NCBI GenBank assembly: GCA_017871115.1
Contig: JAFCIZ010000001.1
Coordinates: 1,965,501-2,029,500 of the forward strand
DNA length: 64,000 nucleotides
Source of the DNA: Cunninghamella blakesleeana
Lineage: Eukaryota > Mucoromycota > Mucoromycetes > Mucorales > Cunninghamellaceae
Direction of reading: 5' to 3'
Made by a program: the position numbers and the translations under genes. Every line of letters starts with the position of its first letter. The first letter of the stretch is position 1. This document shows positions 25,755-36,319 of the stretch, piece by piece. The notes under the pieces were generated by a model. It saw only the letters and a list, made by a program, of their open reading frames with translations, did not search any database and was not told the DNA's origin.

Positions 25755-26364
25755 ATGTCTCAAGAAGAAAAAGATAAAGAACTTGCTTTAGCACTCCAAC
25801 ATCAATTAGAAGAACAAGAATCTATGTTTGCAGTAGAACCTATTACAAATTGCCCCCATATCCCAATACCTATTCATACAGAAGTTCATATCAACCAACA
25901 TTGTCAAAAATGCGGCGACAATAAAGAAAACTGGCAATGCCTTAGTTGTGGAATAATATTATGCTCGAGATATAGACAAGCTCATATGCAAGAACACGTT
26001 CAAGAAATAGACCATTATGTTTGCCTAAGTTATTCGGATTTATCTTTATGGTGTTTTAAGTGCGAAAGTTATATTACTCACGAGGTACATAAATACGTAT
26101 ATAATATAATAATAATAATAATAGTAAACTTCTAAAATAAATAGAATACTTTTATATATATAAGGAGCGTATACGCATAACCTTTATTTAATCTGTTTAT
26201 TTCTATATTTATTTTTTTATTTTTATTACTAGTCCCTTGACGATTTAAAATATAAAGCTTATTTAGCCAAATTTGGTCATGCACCTCCCAACATAAAAAC
26301 ACGTCAAATTCAAGTTAATGAAAAAGCAGCTCCTTCATCGTCTTACAATCCAAATTCATATTAA
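25755..26364 (+). CDS. Small ZnF-UBP (ubiquitin-binding zinc finger) protein
   Basis: Two exons, 25755-26084 and 26233-26364; 153 aa. The N terminus (KDKELALALQHQLEEQE) resembles a ubiquitin-interacting helix. Residues about 32-120 form a ZnF-UBP domain: CPHIPIP, then CQKCGDNKENWQCLSCGIILCSR, a His pair in HMQEHVQEIDHYVCLS, and LWCFKCESYI. In HDAC6 and deubiquitinases this fold binds the free C-terminal GG of ubiquitin. Here it stands alone, without a protease or deacetylase domain, so a ubiquitin-sensor or adaptor role is inferred. A final SLDDLKYKAYLAKFGHAP segment follows the finger. The usual Gly in the CSRYGxxH motif is Gln here (CSRYRQAH), which may alter binding. Confidence 0.8.
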
Positions 26365-26601
26365 ACATATATATATGTATATACATAAAAATTAAAATAA
26401 AAGAATAATGATATTAATCATAAGCATACTATATATATTTAAAAAATACCCTTTATGCTTGACCAGGACAAAAAAATTTAACTCCCGCACAATTTTTTTT
26501 TTGAAGAGGTGTAAAAAAATCTTTTTACTACCTTTTTCTTTCTCTTCCTGTTTTTTTAAAAAAAACTAAATTTATATTTCTACCAAGAATATATAATAAA
26601 T

Positions 26602-28801
26602 ATGTTTGACGAAAATGAAGAAGATTTAGCATTATTAGAACAATATGAAAATGAAAATGATTACTATAGGTATAAATTAACAACTTTAAACATTTATTTA
26701 CCAGTATAATAAATAAATAAATAAAATTGCCTAAGAATTAAGTTATCTCTAAATATATACAACTAAATCATTTTATGATCAATCATAGTGATGAAGAAAT
26801 AACTAGCGATTTAGAAGATAAAATTATGAGTGTAGTACAATATGGATCTACGCCAACGACCACAGCTACAGCTTCAGCTACAACTACAATTCAACCTCAT
26901 ACTGAACAAGAAAATACTAAGCCAATTAGTAAAAAGAGATCAATTCCAATGGATAACAATAGCGACATGTCATCCGACTCTTCTTATGATGACAATTCAT
27001 CGCAACCTGAATTAATAGAACTTGATAATAGCAGCGATGACGATTTTTCAGATAATCTTTCCACCAATGGTAATGAAGAACTTCCTCAAGTAACCCGTCG
27101 TATCGATCTAGATCTTGACACTTTAAATCAACAAAATGATATTGAAAGTGAATTTTTGGATGAAGAAGAAAAACAACTGGAACATCAAGTACAAGATTTA
27201 ATAGATAAACAGGTATATTGTAAATAATATATATAAGAAAAATGAATGATATGATTATAAATATTTATCTATATATCTTTTATTTATATACTTTATCAAT
27301 TTTGATTCATATGTTTATAAATTTACATATTTATATAGATTACAGATAACGACCATAATCGTAAAAGAAAAATTCTTCGTTTGTGTACTATTTGTTATTT
27401 ACCAGGCCATACTAAATATTCATGTCCTATGGTACGTTGCATATTATACTATTTTAATTATTACTTTGTCTTTAAACTCTATCCGCTTATGTTTGTATAT
27501 ATATATTTATTTTCTCTTCTTTTCATTTCTTAAAAAAAATGATATATAGTGTCCTGATTGTGGTTACCCAAAACATGATCAATGTCCAGGTACTATGGCT
27601 TGTAGAAATTGTAAAAGACTTGGCCATATTAAAAGGGTAATTTCTTTAAAATAGAAAGGCATTATCGCAAACGTTTGTACTTGTTTATTTATTTATTTTA
27701 TTTTATTTTATAATATTAAAAATAACGGTTTTAGAATTGCATATACGATTATACTAATGAACGTTGCAAACACTGTAGAGCATCAGATCATATATCAGAA
27801 GTAAATTTAAATATATAAATTTAAATATTACTATTAATATATTATGCACAACTACATATTAATCACATATATATATATGATTATATTCAATTTATAGTAT
27901 TGTCCAACTTTAATACATTTTTATATCGATGATTCTTCAACAACTCCGACAATAAATAACGAATATGAATTATTTTGTTATTATTGTGGTGGAGAAGGGC
28001 ATTTGGGTGATGTAAGCTATAAAAATATAATAGGATCAAAGGCATCTAATTAGTATAATTTGTATTAACATTATGTTTTTATTTTTTATTTATTTATATT
28101 AATAGGATTGTTCCTATGCACCTGCAAGTAGAGATAATTATCCAACCGTATTCAGCTCAGAAATACTTAAAAATTCAAAAAACTATCGTGATATCCTAAC
28201 GAATACCTCAGCTCGTGGATCTGACCATCAAAGTAATAAACATCATGTAATTGAAATTAGCGATGATGATGATGAATTAGGTTTTAATAGAAGTAATAAT
28301 TATAATAATAATGAGGGAGCATCTCGATCGCATAAAAGAAAACATCATAAAAAAGAAAGAAGGGATAAAAAAGAAAGGAAGGATAAATCAAGGGAAGAAT
28401 TACGACATTATCAAAGAAGAGGTGATTCAAATAAAAGATTCAAATCAAAATATAATGGTAATAATAGCAATAATGAATATAGATCTGGAAATAACAATTG
28501 GAAAGCATTAACACAAGCAACCATAGCATCATCATCAACCTCAGCATCTACATCTACATCATCATCATCATTACCACGACCAAGTAGAAGTGGGTATATG
28601 GATGTGAACCGTAATATTATTACAGATTTTCCTAGGCATGAACAACACCATGCATTACCACAACCAAATAGAACTGGATACACAAACTCTGGTTCAAGAG
28701 GAAATAATTTGCCAAAACCAAATCGCTCAGGTAGTACAACAAATACGGAAGTACAAAATTTTAGTAAATCAAGGTATAAAGGTGGTTATCGTAGAAATTA
28801 A
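26602..28801 (+). CDS. Air1/Air2-like zinc-knuckle protein (TRAMP complex type)
   Basis: Seven exons: 26602-26669, 26789-27212, 27339-27431, 27550-27636, 27735-27800, 27898-28011, 28106-28801; 515 aa. An acidic N-terminal part (to about residue 164) is followed by five CCHC-type knuckles: CTICYLPGHTKYSC, CPDCGYPKHDQC, CRNCKRLGHIKRNC, CKHCRASDHISEYC and CYYCGGEGHLGDDC. The tail is Lys/Arg/Ser/Asn-rich. Five tandem knuckles fit Air1/Air2 of yeast and human ZCCHC7, which guide the Trf4/5-Mtr4 TRAMP complex in nuclear RNA polyadenylation and exosome decay. The three introns in knuckles 3, 4 and 5 fall at the same place, after HX3. All exon junctions in the knuckle region are phase 0. The first exon is tiny (22 codons plus 2 nt). 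Confidence 0.85.
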
Positions 28802-29022
28802 AATTGTTATTATTTTATATATACAATACTATTTTTCAGTGTTTACTTTTTTTTTCTGTACCTCATTTTTTTTTTTTTTTATAAAATGACGTTACACAAT
28901 TTGATAGCATTTAAATGGAATTCAAATAAAGTCCATTTTTTTTTTCCCTCATTTTTTTCTTTTCTTTTTCTTTTTCTCTTTTCTCGTTTATTTTTTTTTA
29001 TTTAAAAAAATCGAAATTTTGT

Positions 29023-29879
29023 ATGACAATACATCAACAAAATGGATTATCATCAAAAACATTAAATCGTCGTTCAATACTATCACCTCCACCATCATAT
29101 GATTCCATTATTAAAGAAAATGATGATGATGATGATCAAAAAGTATATAAACAAACATTTTTTATTTACTTTTTATTTATTTTTTAAGTATTTTTAAATT
29201 TTATTATTTTTTATTTTATTTTATAAAAAAAAGATAACTGAAACCACAGACCCTTTTTCGGATGTGCAAAAGATAATAAAAGACACATATTCGATATTAC
29301 ATGACCTCCAAACACGTCTAACAAGGTAATATATACACATATGTAAATAATAAAAATCAACAGCATAAAAAATAACATTAAATAGTTCAATGTTTATATG
29401 AAATAAAAAATAAAAAGAAATGATAAAAATGATTATCGAAGGCGGAGTAAAGCATAAGGAGGAGGAGATGAAATAATAAAAAAAGGAACCATTTTTTTTT
29501 TTTTCGACCATATTTTATAACTTTTTCTTCTCCTTTTTTTTAAAAAAAATACTATTTATCTTTTTCTTTTATTTAAAATAGAATTGAAAATACCAATGAA
29601 ATATTAGCCACCAACTTAAAAGTATGGGCACATAATAGGTAATTAAATGAGATAACATCAACTTTATACTGTTTTATTTATTTATTTATTTTTACATGCC
29701 TATTTATTTATTTACCTCTTGGTCTTTTTTATATTACAAATAAATAAATAATAGGAATGGCGACGATATCAATAGGCAAAATGAACTAGAGGATAGTATA
29801 GATGAAGGTAATAATAATAAAGCCTTGGATATCATGACAACTACAGTACAACAATTACTCGAAGAAGCAAATAATAGTT

Positions 29880-29912
<33 letters not shown>

Positions 29913-30727
29913 TACAGCAAATAAATAATACAGCAATAATTGAAGAGTCAGAAGGTACGCTTTTATCTTTGGATCATGTATTACGGTATCAAACTAGTGA
30001 GCAAAACTTGGATCTTGCTTTTAATCGATTAATGATCACTGTAGATAATTATAATATGATGTCCACTTTGGTCACTTTATTACCACAACCATCATCATCT
30101 TTATCATCAAAACCTATACAACAACAACCTATTGAACAACATATACATCATACATATCATCATTACCATTACCATTATCATCAATCTCAACAACAAAATA
30201 AAGAGAGTGATTACAATAAAATTAAAAATGATACAGGTGAAATAACAAGTTATATATCGGCGGAAGAAGTGGAAGAAATAGAAGAATCTGTGGAAATAGA
30301 GGAAGAAAGGAACAATGATTTATTAAAGGATACAATAATAAACTCACCAAAGAATAATTCAACTTCACAAAGATTTATTAATTTTTGTTTAACTCCTTTA
30401 CAGCGTTTAACAACTATATCATCATCATCACCATCACCATCCATAACAACAGCAACAGCAAATAAAAAAAGACTTATTTATCATAAATATCAACGTTTTC
30501 AATTAAATCAGCTTTCTTTTAAAATTATTGTACTTGGTCACTTTATTTTATTAAGGTATAGATACCATGCTTTGAATTTAATGAAATATCGTTGGCGTAG
30601 ATATTATTACCATTTACTGGGTTCATCAAAACTATCTTTTATTCATACATATCGTCGTAAAATTTTACTTATTTTATTTACCATCCGATTCATACGTCAA
30701 ATAGCATCACCTTTATCCTCATCTTAA
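29023..30727 (+). CDS. Unrecognised protein with PPxY motif and basic hydrophobic C terminus
   Basis: Four exons: 29023-29142, 29234-29325, 29582-29638, 29755-30727; 413 aa. Not recognised. Near the start a PPSY motif (residues 23-26) could bind WW domains, for example of a Rsp5/NEDD4-type ubiquitin ligase. A short helical segment (VQKIIKDTYSILHDLQTRLT, continuing across two introns) may be a coiled coil. An Asn run and a His/Tyr-rich stretch follow. The last 75 or so residues alternate hydrophobic and basic residues (LSFKIIVLGHFILLRY, then KILLILFTIRFIRQIA) and could lie in or on a membrane. All joins keep frame. The gene model is good, the function unknown. A PPxY plus membrane segments would suit a ubiquitin-ligase adaptor, but that is a guess. 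Confidence 0.65.
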
Positions 30728-31003
30728 CCCATAATTACTGTTTAATTCTTTTTTATTATATATATTACAAATTATACATATATATATTCGTACATATAGA
30801 TTCAATTTTTTTATACCACATTACATATATTGTATATGCTTCCTTTTTTTTTCTTTTTTTTTTTTTAAAAAAAAAAAAGACTTTTTCATGTACATAGAAT
30901 TATTTATTTATTTATTTTTTATTTTTTTAATAAAGACAGATAGCGTTATATTTTTTATTTTTATTTCAATTTATATATTTATATATTTTTTTAAAAAAAA
31001 AAG

Positions 31004-33365
31004 TTATAATGCATGTGCATTTTTACTACTTCTCTTTAAAGGACTAATTTTTTTCGAATCGTTTGCTTCTGCTTTCTTTTTTTTCAAGCCTGATTGTTTC
31101 TTCCATAATCTTGCTTGGCCTAATTGAAGTCGAGTGATTAGATCCATGGCTTGTCCCTTATTAATATTACTTTTCACTTGTACTTTATATTTTTTCAATA
31201 TATCAGACTGTCTTTCTGTCATAGGATCCAATCTAAACTTTGCAAATTTATTAGCCAATGCCAAGACAGAATTGTTCTGAGCTAATAAAGAATGTCGAAC
31301 CCAGGTATCTGATGCTCGTATAGCTGTCTCAATATCATCTGCTTCAATTGGTAACTTTGTTTTTCTCGTATAATATGCTTTACTTTTATTTTTTGCGCCG
31401 ATTCTGGGGTATGTAGTAGTAGAGCTAGATTGGTCATCTTTATTGGAGGACTGTTGTTGCAATTTACGTTGAAAGGTCGCTCTCCAACTATTATCAGATT
31501 GTCTTTTTATTACTAACAATCCTTGTCCCAAGATGGCTAAAGCATAGGTATCATCCCCAACGGCTACCCAAGCGTTACTTGATATTTTGTTGACATTTTT
31601 ATTAAGTCCATTACAGCTTGCCATAAATTCAACAATGTCATCATATTCTGTAATCTTTAATTGTGCTTCAACAGGGCACTGTTCATCCAATACTACTATA
31701 TTTTCCTTCGCAGCTTTAATCTTCATTATTTCTTCCTCTGCTGCTCGTTTTTCTAAATCTAAAGCGCTTTGTCCTAATAATAAAAATGTAAATTAATAGA
31801 CAAAAAAAATAATATTAATAATAATAATAATAATAATAATAAATTTAATAATGAATTATCTCAATTAATTTTTATTGTTGCTATTATCATTTTAATACCT
31901 TGTACAATAGTACTTGGATCCAAACCCAATAATGTTGGAAAAGTTACTAAACCAGACCGTTTAAAGTTATCAACAAAATCAATCATAAGACAATCATTTT
32001 TACCAGGAGATAGACGCATCCCGCGGCCAAACATTTGTTGAAAAAGAACAGAAGATCGTGTTGGTCTTGCCATAAGAACACAATCAATGATAGGGATATC
32101 AGTTCCTTCCGTTAAGATCCCACAATTGACCAAGATTGGGAATTCCCCATTTCTAAACCGTTGTAATACGTCATACCTTGTCATGATTGGTGTATTACTT
32201 GTAATATATTCTGCATGGTATCCATACTTTCTAAAATGATTACATAATTCGATGGTATGAGCAATATCTACAGCAAATACTAATGTTGCATTCCTTTGTT
32301 TCACTGTTATGTTATTCATTTGATCATTAATCACTGAATTATCTTTTTCTTTTCGATCTTCTTCATTATCTTTGTTTTTATAAATAGGATTATCGTCTTC
32401 AGTATCTTCAATATTGCTGTTATTATCCATAGTTTGGGTATATTTTAGCCAACTTCGTACTATTATATCATTTCTTTCAGGTGTATTTACAGCCTCTGCT
32501 AGTTCTCCTAATTTAAAATCTTGATTTTGGATTCCAACATTCGATATATTTATTTTTGTTTCTACTGTAGTGATTTTTAATGGGCATAACCTATAATAAT
32601 ATCAACATTATATAAAATATATACATAAAAAAACATCATTAATTAATTTTATTTATGCTTTTTTTTTATTTATAATAATTTATTATTTTATTTGTTTGTT
32701 TGTTTTATCTATTTCTGTATTTATATATATATTACCATCCACGCTCTACCATTTCTAAAAAATCCAAATGATAAGCAATACTTTGAAATACATTAGATAA
32801 ACTAAGACCATCATGGCGACGTACAGTTGCAGAACAACCCCAAATAAACAATTTCGAATCAGGATGATCCACATCAAAATAATTCAATATTCTTGTATAC
32901 GAACTAGCAGCAGCATGATGTGCTTCATCAATAATAATAGCTTTAAATAACTCAGGATCTAATTTATTAATACGACTACTTCCAGCACGGCCAAGTGTTT
33001 GTACTGAAGCAACAATGACATCTGTATTTTCTATATCCACTTTTCTACGACTTTGTTCAATAGCCACCCTCTAACAACAATAATAAAAGTAATAATAAAT
33101 AAATATGAATAAACATAAAAAGATAATATAAACATATGAAGAAATAGAAATAAATATAAATACAAAAACATATGTATACATTATTATTCAGAAATAAAAT
33201 AAAATCATGACACTTGCCAAATTTGGATTGTATCTTTCAATTTGCTTTTGAGCTTGTTCTAATAATTCGGTTCTATGGGCTAAGATTAAGGTTTTTGTTG
33301 CTTTTTCAGTAGGATTGGGTATAGATGGTATCAAATTAGCCATGATAACCTTTAATAATAAATAA

Positions 33366-33424
<59 letters not shown>

Positions 33425-33832
33425 AAGCTATTCATAATAAATATGTTGACTACAATTTTTTCGCTTCATTTCTTTTCCTTTATTTATATTTATGACTTTA
33501 CAGTTTTGCCACTTCCTATTACATATGTATATATAAAGGTAAACTTTTTAGTTTGATACTTTGATTGATTGATTTATTTTAAATATGTATATTATAATAT
33601 ACAATTTACCTACTGGTAAGGACACAACCTGTTTTCTTTCCCCCTCTTTTAATTTATGTAAACATTCAGATATACATCGTTGCTGATAATCACGAAGAAC
33701 TATTTGTGGTGATTCATTACTAGGCTGTGTGTGAACCGTAGTAAATAACGATCGTGTACAAATATATCGAGATTTGTTTGTTAAAAAAATGGCTCTTAAA
33801 TATATAGCTGATAATGAATATTTAAAATCCAT
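31004..33832 (-). CDS. IRC3: IRC3-like mitochondrial DEAD/DEAH-type helicase
   Basis: Six exons: 33610-33832, 33502-33515, 33218-33349, 32736-33070, 31899-32590, 31004-31773; 721 aa. Superfamily 2 helicase of the Irc3 type, which in yeast acts on branched mitochondrial DNA. The N terminus is rich in Arg/Lys/Ser with few acidic residues, fitting a mitochondrial targeting signal. Motifs: Q-like LRDYQQRCI, Walker A PVGSGKT, motif Ia LILAHRTELL, motif II IIDEAHHA, motif III GCSATVRR, motif VI QMFGRGMRLS. Walker A is completed by a 14-nt exon (33502-33515). The intron at 33071-33217 must start with GC rather than GT to keep frame. An insert (Asp/Glu/Asn-rich) sits before motif IV. The C-terminal 250 or so residues are family-like and Lys-rich. 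Confidence 0.88.
33369..33421. repeat. (TA)n microsatellite in an IRC3 intron
   Basis: About 26 uninterrupted TA dinucleotides inside the intron 33350-33501. It is one of the longest perfect dinucleotide runs in the window and probably length-variable. Confidence 0.8.
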
Positions 33833-35107
33833 AAATATAAAATAATAACGATAACGATAATAATATATACAATACAAAGTAGGAGAGAGGAAAAAAAAGT
33901 AAAAAAAAAAAAAATTAAAATTCCGTTTTTTATACTTTAATGCGAAAAGATATAAAAATAATATAGAATAGTCAAATAAAAATTAAAATTAAAATTTTTT
34001 CTTTTTACTTTTGGAAAGATTTTAATATACGGAGTATATTATTGATGATATTTGGCGAAGAGGAATAAAAGATAAACCAGCGAATAGTAGTATTATTATT
34101 TTTATATTAATATAATGCTTTTATTTAGAGAAATGAAGAATAAACATTACCATATTTACACTATAAACTAATTCGTTTCTATCGATAGTACTGTAGGAAT
34201 ATCTATTGAGATAATCATGATGCCTTACAAAAACTACTCAATATATTAAACATATTATATATAAAAAATGAGTAGAAATTATAGTATGCACTTTTGTGCT
34301 TATATTTTAGTTTTGTTTATTTACATTCTTTCAGTACCAGACTCATCAAGTTTACTATTTACCTATGAACCAATAAAGTAATATCGATATCTAATGGTTT
34401 GATATAGTGTCAAATAAATGTAACATCATCATTGTAACAAAATAAATATAATATCATCCTCGTGATAAAAAAAAATGCTTTTTAAAACTAGATATTAAAT
34501 AAAAACCTATCGAGAATAAAATTTTACCGTCTTACAACAAAGAATGTAAGTTTTGCTCAAAGTCCCTTGGTTTTCGGTGGTTAAATTTTGTACATACGTG
34601 AAATTTATTGTACATGTATACATATATAAAAAATAACGTACGCAGAGAAAAAGAAAAGTAATAAAATAACAAATAAAAGCACAAAAGTAAGAAATGAAAA
34701 TAAGTCAGAAAAATCAGTTAAGAAAAATATACTCCTTAATTTCCTTTATACATAATATCACTTAAAATAAATATATATTTTTGATTGCAATACTTTTATT
34801 TATTTTTTTCGCTTGAATTTATCTAGTAATATTAAATTATGAAATTTATTGAAAAAAAAATAAAAATATTCTCGAGTCTATTCTGTGGTTTTCTTTACTA
34901 TCAAATACATTTCTAAACAACAATATTATAATCATGATCGCTTGTTAAACCATCTAAATATTGATATTTTTATTTTAAATCCCTATTCTTTATTCTTCAT
35001 GCCACGTATTTTATTTTTAATTTTTTTTGATCTTTTATTTTTTTTGATATTATCCAAATTATATTTATTAAAAAATCAAAAAAAATCATGAATCATTATT
35101 AATATAT
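33833..35107. other. Intergenic region upstream of IRC3
   Basis: About 1.27 kb. The part next to IRC3 has an ATTCCG followed by a T-run near 33922, perhaps part of its promoter. The middle (34100-34650) has more mixed composition but no open frame or recognised element. Confidence 0.45.
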
Positions 35108-36105
35108 CTAATTTTTACAAAGAGATCTAACCGTTGCTCTAATAACATCTACCCTATCTAATAACTTTTGAGTACATCGAACTCCTTCACGTCTTTTTTG
35201 TTTTGCTGTATCAAATTCCATAGGACATTCAACGCTATCCAACTTGAGTAAAGCCTGCATCAATTTTTCAGAACAATAAAGCCCTTTATCTTGCATTTTC
35301 TTTTTGTTTTCCTCAGTGATCGTATTTTTCTTTTTTCCTTCTTGTTGGTAAGATTGCTGTTCCTTGACAAATGCTTCGAACATATCAATTTCTGATGCAA
35401 CATTAGTTGTTATGTTGTCCATGATATCTGTTATCCGTTTAACCAATCCAAATTCTTCTATATTACCAGATTTGATTTCTTTTTCAACCAGATCTTGCTA
35501 AATTATTTTAAAAATAAAAATAAAAAAGAATAGGATGAAAAGATGTTTATTATTATTCCTACTTTTATCAAACCCTTTTTATTTATTATTTTTTATTTTA
35601 AATATATTTATATATACACGTACGTCCACTTCTTCACCATTTAATTCTACAGTACAATATGGGTGGATACCAACACTTGATAAAGTAGCTGTATTATCTT
35701 TTATATGTGCTATTTTTTTTTAAAAAAAAAATAAAAAAAAATAGGTAAATATATATAAAAGAATAATAGGAAAAAAATATATATTAGTTTATGTATCTAT
35801 GTAGTTATATATACATGTATATGTCTTTTTATTTTTACCTCCAGATACTTTCAAATTCATATTTGCTATTGGTACATTGGTAACACTTTTACACTTTTCT
35901 TTTAAATCTTTTACAGTTGCTTGTTGTAAACCCCCTTTAACATCCATAAAATGAAGAGTATAACGTTTATCAAGCCAGGAGAGCCTTATTGACGATTCTT
36001 GTTCCTCATGACTAACATGATGGAAGCCAAATACTGATAACCAGTTGGATAAGAAGGCTCTCCAAAGAGTATAAAGGAGTACGTATTGGAGTGGAATGGT
36101 GATAA
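35108..36105 (-). CDS. UBL-BAG domain cochaperone, 5' end unresolved
   Basis: Exons 35108-35497, 35624-35709 and from 35839 upward. A ubiquitin-like domain (IRLSWLDKRYTLHF to CTVELNGEEVD) is followed by a BAG domain (from about GLVKRITDIMDNI to the end, with KLDSVECPMEFDTAKQKRRE). BAG proteins bind the ATPase domain of Hsp70 and promote nucleotide exchange; the UBL often docks on the proteasome, as in BAG1 and fission yeast Bag101. Upstream of the UBL the frame encodes a hydrophobic stretch (ITIPLQYVLLYTLW), possibly a membrane anchor. The frame is open to a stop at 36182-36184, yet no in-frame ATG is present before M at 35947, which would cut the UBL. A first exon may be missing. The listed upper limit is approximate. 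Confidence 0.65.
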
Positions 36106-36319
36106 AAATAAAAAAATAAAAATAAAAAGTAAATAGACAGGAAAGAAAAAGAGGGTGATATTTTTTAAAAAATATATATATTTATATGCATTAAAAGCCC
36201 GTTTGAATTTTCATTGGATGATCAATTTAAATTTTAAGTTCATGTATTTATATTATTTTATTTAAATTCAAAAATAAAATAAAATAAAACCACATATATA
36301 CACCTAGCTAATATAATGC

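Noticed and set aside
28411..28683. Minus-strand open frame, 90 codons, Asp/Val-rich
   Set aside because: Antisense shadow of the Ser/Thr-repeat tail of the Air-like gene.
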